A stretch of DNA of 43,480 nucleotides from an uncultured Alphaproteobacteria bacterium (GTDB lineage: Bacteria > Pseudomonadota > Alphaproteobacteria > Micavibrionales > Micavibrionaceae). Positions 10,753 to 19,800 of this stretch are shown piece after piece; the first letter of the stretch is position 1; every line of letters begins with the position of its first letter. Location: contig CALDHI010000007.1 in NCBI GenBank assembly GCA_937941545.1, positions 1-43,480 of the forward strand, in the 5' to 3' direction. The notes beneath the pieces are model-generated. The model saw nothing but the letters and a program-made list of their open reading frames with translations. It did not search any database and was not told the origin of the DNA. The position numbers were made by a program, and so were the translations under genes.

Positions 10753-11913
10753 ATGACCAATAAGAAACTTTTATTTGCAACACATGTCGGCGACGCCGGT
10801 GGTGCAGAATTAAAAGTTTTAAATATCTGTCATCATTATCCTCACGAAAAAGAGTTTGTAATGTTCCAGCATGGTGATTTCAAAGCCATGTTAAGCGAAC
10901 TAAATATTAATTTTGATACTATTGAAATGGATGAGGGGCTTACTAACCTAAAAAGAGATAATGGCATAATGGGATTAATAAAATCATTCCCAGCAATGCT
11001 GAAGCTGCCAATAACGCTCTCTAAAAAAGCCAGAAACTTCGATGGGATTGTTTGTATTTCGCAAAAATCATTTTTTGCGTTTGCTTTGTCTAAAATATTC
11101 CATAGAAAGCCAATTATTTGGTTTATGAATGATATTTTAACAACGGAACAATTTAGCCCTATACTGATAAAACTGACTAAATTATTTTCTAAATTATTTG
11201 CCAATCAAGTCATATTGAACTCACAGGCAAGTCTTGATGCGTGGAAGAAAAATGTTGGAGAGTCTAATAATCTCCACATCATATATCCCACAGTAGATTT
11301 TGATATCTTTAATCCTGAAGTTATTAATATGAAAGCCGTTCAAAAAATAAAATCTCTAGTCTCCCCAGAAGGAAAACCAATTATAGGTATCGTTGGCCGA
11401 TTGGCCGATTGGAAAGGGCAACATGTTTTTATCGAAGCCATAAGTGCCTTAAAGGATGTTCATGGCATGATTTGTGGCGGTGCATTGTTTGGTGAAGAGG
11501 AATATGAAACACAGCTCAAAGATCGTGTTAAAGAATTAGGCATTGAAGAGCGTGTTACATTTATGGGACATATTACCAATGTTCCTGAGTGCATCATAGC
11601 GTGCGATATAATGGCGCATTGCTCCGTTGCGCCGGAGCCTTTTGGGCAGGTCATTGCACAGGCACAAGCATTAGGCAAACCAGTGATTGCAACCAACATG
11701 GGCGGAGCTTTGGAAATCATAGAAGAGGGTGTAAGTGGTAAGTTAATTCCACCGGGAGATCATAAAGCTTTAGCCAATACTATAAATGATATTTTAGAGA
11801 ATAAAGAACAATCGGTATCTCTTGGCAAAAATGCTTATAACAGTGTACGTAACAAATATGCTCACGAAAAACAGCAAGCGATATTTGAAAAGATAATTAG
11901 CGACAGCCTTTAA
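10753..11913 (+). CDS. GT4-family glycosyltransferase
   Basis: THVGDAGGAELKVLNICHHY...PIIGIVGRLADWKGQHVFIEAISAL...VTFMGHITNVPECIIACDIMAHCSVAPEPFGQVIAQAQALGKPVIATNMGGALEIIEEGVSGKLIPPGD. Confidence 0.92.
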   Translation: MTNKKLLFATHVGDAGGAELKVLNICHHYPHEKEFVMFQHGDFKAMLSELNINFDTIEMDEGLTNLKRDNGIMGLIKSFPAMLKLPITLSKKARNFDGIVCISQKSFFAFALSKIFHRKPIIWFMNDILTTEQFSPILIKLTKLFSKLFANQVILNSQASLDAWKKNVGESNNLHIIYPTVDFDIFNPEVINMKAVQKIKSLVSPEGKPIIGIVGRLADWKGQHVFIEAISALKDVHGMICGGALFGEEEYETQLKDRVKELGIEERVTFMGHITNVPECIIACDIMAHCSVAPEPFGQVIAQAQALGKPVIATNMGGALEIIEEGVSGKLIPPGDHKALANTINDILENKEQSVSLGKNAYNSVRNKYAHEKQQAIFEKIISDSL

Positions 11914-11941
11914 GAAACAAGGATATTACCATTATATTGTA

Positions 11942-13291
11942 TTAAGCAGCGTTTTGAATCGGCTTTTTATCATCAGGTAATATAGCCGGACGTCCGACGG
12001 GTACATAATGAAATCCAAGTTCACGCATTGCAGGACGTTTATAAATATTACGCATATCAATTAAACGCTTCACTGCCATTTGGTCTCCCATACGTTGCAT
12101 ATTTAAGGCACGGTATTCATTCCATGGGGTGATAACAACAAGAGCATCTGCATCAATAGAAACATCATAAGGGTCTTCAACCCATGTCACATTGCTTAAA
12201 ATTTTATCTGCTTCATGACGCGCTTCTGGATCATGCAAAGTGACTTCTGCACCGGCCGCTTGTAGAAGGGGGATAATAGTGAGGGCAGGGGAATCGCGGA
12301 CATCGTCTGTGTTTGCTTTAAACGCGACGCCTAAAATACCAATCTTCATACCTTTAACATCACCACCACAGGCTTTAATCACACGATCCGCCATTTGCTC
12401 TTGACGGTTTTCATTAGCCTTAATCACGGCTTCGACAATTGTTTGAGGGGCATTTAATAAATGACCTGTTTGAGTCAGCGCCAGTGTATCTTTAGGAAAA
12501 CATGACCCACCATAACCTGGACCTGCATGTAAAAATTTTGCGCCAATACGTCCATCCAGCCCCATTGCTTTTGCAACATGCTGTACGTTCGCGTTACTTG
12601 CCTCACATAAATCTGCGATCTGATTTATGAATGTAATTTTTGTAGCTAAAAAAGCATTAGCGGCATATTTAATGATTTCTGCCGTTTCTGGCGTTGTGAC
12701 AACCATAGGGGTTTCATTGATATAAAGCGGACGGTAAACCTCGCGCAGTACCTCAGACGCACGCTCACTGCTTGTACCAATAACGATACGATCTGGGCGC
12801 ATAAAGTCATTCACAGCGGCGCCTTCACGAAGAAATTCTGGGTTTGAAGCTACATCAATCGTTGTTTCAGGCTTTTTATGTGCCGCAACAATGGCTTCAA
12901 CTTCACGCGCAGTGCCAACGGGCACTGTCGATTTTGTAACAAGCACAATATAATCATCTGCCAGCTCTGCTATTTCTTTTGCGGCGGCGTGTACGTATTT
13001 CATATCCGCATGACCATTATCAGGACGAGGGGGCGTTCCGACAGCAATAAAAACGGCATCTGTGCCCTTCATGGCTTCGGCTAACTTCGTTGTAAAATTA
13101 AGACGACCTGCTTTAACCTGTTTTTGTACCAACGCTTCTAAACCTGGCTCAAAAATAGGGATTTGACCTTTTTGCAACATTTCAATTTTGCTTGCATCCA
13201 TGTCAACGCATGTCACATTAATACCAAATTCAGCAAAACATGTGCCTGATACAAGGCCTACATATCCTGTTCCAACAACTGTAAGGTGCAT
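11942..13291 (-). CDS. ugd: UDP-glucose 6-dehydrogenase
   Basis: MHLTVVGTGYVGLVSGTCFAEFGINVTCVDMD...GPGYGGSCFPKDTLAL...GVAFKANTDDVRDSPAL. Confidence 0.96.
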   Translation of the reverse strand: MHLTVVGTGYVGLVSGTCFAEFGINVTCVDMDASKIEMLQKGQIPIFEPGLEALVQKQVKAGRLNFTTKLAEAMKGTDAVFIAVGTPPRPDNGHADMKYVHAAAKEIAELADDYIVLVTKSTVPVGTAREVEAIVAAHKKPETTIDVASNPEFLREGAAVNDFMRPDRIVIGTSSERASEVLREVYRPLYINETPMVVTTPETAEIIKYAANAFLATKITFINQIADLCEASNANVQHVAKAMGLDGRIGAKFLHAGPGYGGSCFPKDTLALTQTGHLLNAPQTIVEAVIKANENRQEQMADRVIKACGGDVKGMKIGILGVAFKANTDDVRDSPALTIIPLLQAAGAEVTLHDPEARHEADKILSNVTWVEDPYDVSIDADALVVITPWNEYRALNMQRMGDQMAVKRLIDMRNIYKRPAMRELGFHYVPVGRPAILPDDKKPIQNAA

Positions 13292-13542
13292 GTTATAATC
13301 CTTTAATAATTTAATCTTTAAGTTATATTTAAATGAAATATGTCAATAAGGCTTCTTTAAAACATATAAGAATAGAAATAGCTAGTTTTTTTTACTTTAT
13401 TATTATATTTGAAAGACGGTATAAATAATTTACATAAAATTTTAAGCAATTGATATTAAACAAATATTTACACTCTCATGAGATAATAAACATTAAATTA
13501 AGGCTGAACGTATTCCAGCCAATAGCCCTGAAAAGATAAACC

Positions 13543-16206
13543 ATGATTTCTGATACCACAACATTAAGCAATATAACAACTGGATGTAGCTGCTCTGCAT
13601 GCTGTTCTGCAAACACAACGCCGCAGCATATTGGTGAAGACGCACTTGGAACCGGATCGTTTGTGACAAATGGCCCAGACGGACTTGAAAGTGGTTATGC
13701 ATGGAATAACAACCAAACAGGCATTAATCTTAAATATAATTTTTGGGATGCAAGACCGTCTTATTATAGCGCGTCAGATGAAGAGGCCAAAGATTTTAAG
13801 TCCTTTACAGCCCCTTTAAAAGAAGCAACCGTAAAAGCATTAGATATGATTGAAAGTTTTACTAAAATCACTTTTACTGAAACCTCTAGCCAAAACAGCA
13901 CTGATATCGGTTTTGCTCAAGCTGCACTTCCTAGCAATACAGGAGCATGGGCGTATTTACCGACGGGCGGAGACAAAGCGGGCGATGTTTGGACAAACAC
14001 AAAACATGTTAGTGAAACTCGTTTAGACGAGGGGGGATACGATTTTTTCACAATCCTCCATGAAATTGGGCATGCACTTGGCCTCCAGCATACATTTTCT
14101 GGTGGACTAACGGGTGTTCAAAACACGGAACAATATTCTGTTATGGCCTACAATACCAATACATGGGGCAGTGTTTCTGCGGAAACATACCAGCTTTATG
14201 ATGTCTATGCTTTACAACAGCTTTATGGAGCAAATACATCTTACAATTCTGGAGACGATGTTTATGCGCTACAATCAGGAAAAGCGTATACAATTTGGGA
14301 TGGTGCAGGGAATGACACACTTGATGGCTCAGCCTTAACGTCTAATTTAGAAATTAGCTTACGAGACGGAAGTTTTAGTTCAGCTGGCTTAACGGATAAT
14401 ATAGCTATTGCCTATAACGCAATCATCGAAAATGCAGAAGGCGGATCGCGGCACGACATCATTGAGGGTAATGCCGTCAATAATATCATCAACGGCAATG
14501 ATGGTAATGATACAATTTTGGGTAGTGGTGGGGATGATATCCTTGATGGTGGTGCTGGCAATGATACCGTTACATATCAATATGACATTTCAGAATTTTT
14601 AATAAACATCGCTGACGCAGCAACAGTTGTATTTCAACATGCCACCATGGGCCTAGATAGAATATTTAACGTTGAAAATTACAGCTTTAATGGCACTAAT
14701 TATGCCTTAAGTGACTTATTTACCTTTGATCAAGGCGGTACAGCAAACTCACTTATTACAATTGGCGCGCGGTGGGGATCTAAAATTTATGATTATGAAT
14801 CATATTTTTCTGGAGAAGCAAACATCAACACACAAGCCGTTGGTTATAATTCAAAACAATTTGATTTCTTACAAATAGATCGTATTGATGAAAATAAATT
14901 AAATATTACACTTACGCATAAGAACGCTCCAAAACTTTTATATTTAGAAGCAGCAGCCAGTGGTTCTGAAATAACATTATCTTCTGTTGTGGGGAATTCA
15001 GCAACACGATTTACAGGCAATTCAGGTGATGATCGCTTAATTATCTCTGATGTTTATGCGAACGACAAAATATATGGCTTTGCTGGAAATGATATAATTT
15101 CTAGCTCTTTCGGCGTGGACATAGTTTTCGGCGGTCTCGGTAATGATGTGCTCAACGGCGGCGATAATAAAGACTTCCTGTTCGGAGAGGAGGGTGACGA
15201 CATTCTAAATGGAGATCATGGCAATGATCGCCTCTATGGTGGGGACGATAATGATACAATATCTGGTGGTATAGGCGCAGATAAGCTTTATGGCCAAGAT
15301 GGGGACGATATTCTTAGCGGCGGCGATCATAACGACTTATTAATTGGCGGTGATGGCAATGACATCCTAAATGGAGATGATGGTAATGATGTTTTAGCGG
15401 CTGGATTTGGCAACGATACCATTAATGCTGGTAGTGGTAACGACAAGCTTTACGGTCAAGATGGGGACGATGTTTTAAATGGTGGAACAGGTAATGATGT
15501 AATCCTAGGTGGCAATGGACACGACAGCCTAAGTGGCGATGATGGTAATGATGTGCTTGTTGGTCAAGATGGTGATGATACGATATCTGGCGGCATAGGA
15601 GCAGATAAGCTTTATGGCCAAAATGGCAATGACATCCTTCATGGCGGCGATGACAATGACAAATTGTGGGGTAATGAAGGTGATGATCTATTAATTGGTG
15701 GCAACGGAAATGATCTATTAATTGGCGGCAATGGCAACGACATCCTTAATGGCGATGATGGTAATGACGTGCTTGCCGGTCAAAATGGTGATGATACAAT
15801 ATCTGGTGGCATAGGCGCAGATAAACTTTATGGCCAAAATGGCAATGACACCCTTATTGGTGGCTTAGGAAAAGATTACCTGCAAGGCGGTCGTGGTAGT
15901 GATTTATTTGTATTAGATACCATTGATGAACATGTTGATTATATAAACGACTTTAAATTTACAGGCAGAGAATTAGATACGCTTAATGTTTCTGACTTGT
16001 TAGAGGGCTATGATTCATTGAATGATGATATTAATAATTTTGTTCAATTAAGCGCCATAAGCTCTAAACATTCTACTCTTCAAATCAATGTCGATGGCGT
16101 TGGTGATGATTGGCAAGACGCTACACAGCTTGCTGGGAACTTTAGAAACACGTCAATCGATGACTTGCTCATTGAAGGACGTCTGCTTGCAGATCAACCC
16201 ATCTAA
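13543..16206 (+). CDS. Serralysin-type (M10) metalloprotease with RTX nonapeptide repeats
   Basis: Metzincin site HEIGHALGLQH, Met-turn SVMAYN; C-terminal half has many GGxGxDxLxG repeats (for example DGNDILNGDDGNDVLAGQNGDDTISGGIGADKLYGQNGND). Confidence 0.95.
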   Translation: MISDTTTLSNITTGCSCSACCSANTTPQHIGEDALGTGSFVTNGPDGLESGYAWNNNQTGINLKYNFWDARPSYYSASDEEAKDFKSFTAPLKEATVKALDMIESFTKITFTETSSQNSTDIGFAQAALPSNTGAWAYLPTGGDKAGDVWTNTKHVSETRLDEGGYDFFTILHEIGHALGLQHTFSGGLTGVQNTEQYSVMAYNTNTWGSVSAETYQLYDVYALQQLYGANTSYNSGDDVYALQSGKAYTIWDGAGNDTLDGSALTSNLEISLRDGSFSSAGLTDNIAIAYNAIIENAEGGSRHDIIEGNAVNNIINGNDGNDTILGSGGDDILDGGAGNDTVTYQYDISEFLINIADAATVVFQHATMGLDRIFNVENYSFNGTNYALSDLFTFDQGGTANSLITIGARWGSKIYDYESYFSGEANINTQAVGYNSKQFDFLQIDRIDENKLNITLTHKNAPKLLYLEAAASGSEITLSSVVGNSATRFTGNSGDDRLIISDVYANDKIYGFAGNDIISSSFGVDIVFGGLGNDVLNGGDNKDFLFGEEGDDILNGDHGNDRLYGGDDNDTISGGIGADKLYGQDGDDILSGGDHNDLLIGGDGNDILNGDDGNDVLAAGFGNDTINAGSGNDKLYGQDGDDVLNGGTGNDVILGGNGHDSLSGDDGNDVLVGQDGDDTISGGIGADKLYGQNGNDILHGGDDNDKLWGNEGDDLLIGGNGNDLLIGGNGNDILNGDDGNDVLAGQNGDDTISGGIGADKLYGQNGNDTLIGGLGKDYLQGGRGSDLFVLDTIDEHVDYINDFKFTGRELDTLNVSDLLEGYDSLNDDINNFVQLSAISSKHSTLQINVDGVGDDWQDATQLAGNFRNTSIDDLLIEGRLLADQPI
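14485..15900 (+). repeat. RTX nonapeptide (27-bp) repeat region inside the M10 protease, interrupted by a non-repeat segment (about 14570-15090)
   Basis: Tandem D-x-G-N-D-x-L/I-x-G units; the block NDTISGGIGADKLYGQ(D/N)G recurs with DNA anchors at about 15251, 15575 and 15791 (spacings 324 and 216 bp, both multiples of 27). Confidence 0.93.
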
Positions 16207-16606
16207 AGTTAATAAAAAATCACAGATTATGATCATAAATTTTTGTTGCATCGGCAACACTTCTACTTTGAAAAAACAGCCTTTAAATATGAACAAAGAT
16301 TGGATTCTAATATTTAAAGTATGTAGCCATCAGTCAGCTGATAACATATTAAACGTCTGCTATTAGATGATAGCGGTTAATTTTCCATTTTTCGAATAAG
16401 CAAGTTATAATCAGACAAGCCCCCTATTCTTAAAATAACCCTTTATTTTCCGTAATATATATTATCACTCTATCTTATTAACTTCGTTGACGTCTTTTAC
16501 GTGTCATATTATGTTGCGCTTTAGATGTCGATTGATCACTTTTCTCAAGCAATACCATCGAATGCTAAGCAAGAACACAAACATAGGTACTTTAAACGTT
16601 AAGACT

Positions 16607-16753
16607 CTAATAATTAAAAAACGAAAAAATAAAACATCCTAAGACCATAACAAGCCCGACAGAAATAAACGCAATAAAAGCTAAGTCATAGTATCCGTAG
16701 ACCAAAGTAAGTACATTTCTACCAGTAGCTCAGACATTTGCACCTATTGCCAT
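16607..16753 (-). pseudogene. Possible remnant of a membrane-protein C-terminus
   Basis: Minus-strand frame reads MAIGANV*ATGRNVLTLVYGYYDLAFIAFISVGLVMVLGCFIFSFFNY*: a transmembrane-like tail with an in-frame TGA, in an otherwise ORF-free 690-bp gap. Confidence 0.25.
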
Positions 16754-16843
16754 ACAAATAACCTCTTAGCCTCCACTTTGATGATCGTCCCTGTCCTTAA
16801 AAGACTATTTCTGTAGTATTAGAAATTTCATTAATAGCTCATA

Positions 16844-16879
16844 AAAAGAAGCACTATAAAATAACTATGTGCTTCTTTT
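16844..16879. terminator. Bidirectional terminator-like hairpin downstream of the 1161-aa gene
   Basis: aaaagaagcac ... gtgcttctttt: perfect 11-bp inverted repeat with A/T-rich flanks, just past the stop of the minus-strand CDS. Confidence 0.65.
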
Positions 16880-16897
16880 CTAAAATGTTATATAAAT

Positions 16898-19800
16898 TTA
16901 CGCTAAGTCTAGCTGCTGAGTTGGCGTAACAACTTCGTTTTCCTGTAGCGTTGGGTTGTTAACGATAACCGCAGAAGATACTCCGCTATCACTATAAACT
17001 TCACCATTCACGGAATCGAAAGGCCTAGACACAGCTAAGGTTGATGTTTCTAATGCCTCCGCATTTACTTCAGCAGAAAATTGAGCATTAGCCATCACAT
17101 CATCAAAGCTCATAATAGCTCCTTGCGATTCAGGTCTAAAAATATTTGTAACAGAGTCTGGAATGGCGCTATCAGCAACATCATTAGAAGCAAAGTCTTG
17201 GGTGTCTGTTGGCAAAGCAGCATAGGAAGCGTCAGTGTTTGAGGCAGGTTCGGGCACATCAAGATTTTCAAGCTCTGCATTGTGATATGCCACTGCGCCA
17301 GCATTTTTATCAAACCAATCTTCATCGCCAGAATAGCTTTGGGTTTGATGATAGTCAGACAGTGCCTGATTAGTTTCCCTGGAGCTTAATAACGCCCCAT
17401 AAAGTTCTTGGGGATCCCCACTTTCTCGTGCAACTGTTAAGCGATGCTGTGACGCCTCATATAGCGTTTCCAAATTAGCATAGACAGGATCCACAGTAGG
17501 TTGAGCTGTTGGTGCTTCAGTAGGCTCTTCTTCTGTCACGGGTGTCGTTGGTGCCTCAGAAGGTGGCGTATCATCTACAACTGGTGTCGTTGGTGTTTCA
17601 GAAGGAGGTGTACCATCTACAACTGGTTCTGGTGTAGGATCATTAGGCTCCACTGTTAGCGTTTCATTATCAACAGTAGGATGCGCATTCTGAAAGGCTT
17701 CAGCTTCAGTAACAAATTGCTCTGCACGTGCTTGAATTTCTGTCGTTGTGGCCCCTTCCCTCGTTGACGCGTTATACAAACTTACTGCTGAAAATACTAA
17801 ATTAACTTCATCTTGAGCAAGTCCATCTACACTGCCTCCAGATAAACTACCATCAGCTTCCACTTCGTAACCATAAGTTTCTAAAAAATCATTCAAATTA
17901 CCGTTTGCAATAATACCATCTCCTGGATTACCAATTGGGATATTATTATCTAAGGCAGAATTCATGGTGTTCACAATAGAAATCACGCCTTCAATCGCAT
18001 TTTCACGAATGGCAATATTAGGGTCAGGTAAATTTTCATCGTTTGTATAACCATAAATAGCTTCACTAAAACGTACTACACGCATAGTATTTTGTTCTAA
18101 GCCAACCGCTAAAGTATCTAACTTAGCTAACTTTCCTGTTGCATCCATAAGATTAACTACTGAGGCGGGGTATTCACTCAGTGAAACACCTGCAGGCTGC
18201 GCATTTTCAATATCATTAAATAACGCATCAAGCTCTACAGCACTTTGCACTAAGTCACCCGCATTATCATTCATAATATCATCAATTTTGGCGTCAAATT
18301 CTGTGCGCGACAAACCTGCTGTTTCGAGGATTTGGTCCCATGACTCTGCTGGTGACAATCCTTCATATTCTGCTCTAGCATCCGCGGAAACACTTGTATA
18401 AAGATCTACATTAGCTTGTTCAAACGGTTCAATTAAAAATTGCTGAACACGGTCAATAGATGTTCCTGATGCAAGGCCATTTGCGTCTGCTTCAACAATG
18501 GCTTCCGCAGTATTTTTTTGTGCTAATTGCATTGGCGTAAGGTTGGCAGGGTCAACATCTTTATAAAGCTCAACAATATCTGTTGCAGGGCCAATATGCG
18601 CAGCTATATAATCTTCAACAGAATCAAAACCATCGTTTTTAAGCACAACATCACTCGATTGAACACTCAAATAAGCATCCGTTGCCAGTGATAATGAACT
18701 GTCTTGCAGTGCAAAATATTCATTATACTGCGTCTCAATTTCAGCCATAAGGTTTGTATATTCTTCAGGAGCTAACACTTCTAACAATTCAAGGGCATCA
18801 GAACCTGCTAAGGCTAATGCAGGGGACTCATTATTTTCATATCCAGTTGTCCAATCAATTGGCCCATCATTATTTGGTGTAAAGTAATCTAACCAAGACG
18901 TTTCATTTTGAGTGATTGTAACAGTGACCTCTTGTGTAATTGCTTCTCCATTAGGTGCTTGTGCATCATCACTTGCTGCTGGCTCGACTACTACACCAAC
19001 AGGCGTTTCAGTTACGCGCTCACCATTCTCATTAGTACTATATCTTACTGCATCAGGTCCAAGTTGAGTGCCGTTTGGAGTAGTGTAAGCAGCAATACTA
19101 CCTTCTGGAGTTCTTTCTATGGTCCCTAATGGGGTTTCTTGAACCGTATTTCCATTTTCTAATGTCTCGGTTGTTACTGCTGCCGTGCCAGTAACTGAAG
19201 CGCCCTCTTCAAGAGGTTCTGCGTCAGTACCACGTAAATTATTGTAAGCTGCGCGCGCATTCTCTGTTACTTGATCTTTTGCAACTTCTGCTCTGCTTTC
19301 TATTTTATCAACAACAGCATCTACTTCAACTCTAGCTTGCGCTTCAGCTTCTTCAAAAGTCATGCCTATATTTTCTTCAACAATTGCTTGCGCTCTGTCT
19401 GCAACAAATGTTTCAGCTTGAGCCTGTAGTTTTTCAGGATCCAATGCATCTGGGTCCAAACCCAACGCGGTTGTTAATTCTTCCTCTACTCTATCTTGTG
19501 CAGCATTACCCCACCCCTCAACTCTTTCTTCAATATCTTCAATAGAAAGTCCAAAAGGCTTTAATAGTGCATTAACACCAATAGCTTGACCTAATTCTCT
19601 CAGAGCATATTGCGGGTTACCCGTTAAAATTGATGGAATTAAACCATTAGTAATAACCTCCGTAGCCCCAACTAGCATGTCTTTACCAACTTGGGTGAAC
19701 AAATCAGAAGCATCAACAGACCCAGGAATTACATCACCATTTGCATCATATTCAGCAAAATCACCTTTCGGTAGTTGATTTGCCAGCGCAGTCAGAATAT

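Noticed and set aside
14485-15900. Dense DNA repeats considered as a CRISPR or satellite
   Set aside because: Spacing is in multiples of 27 bp and translation is a clear RTX nonapeptide array.
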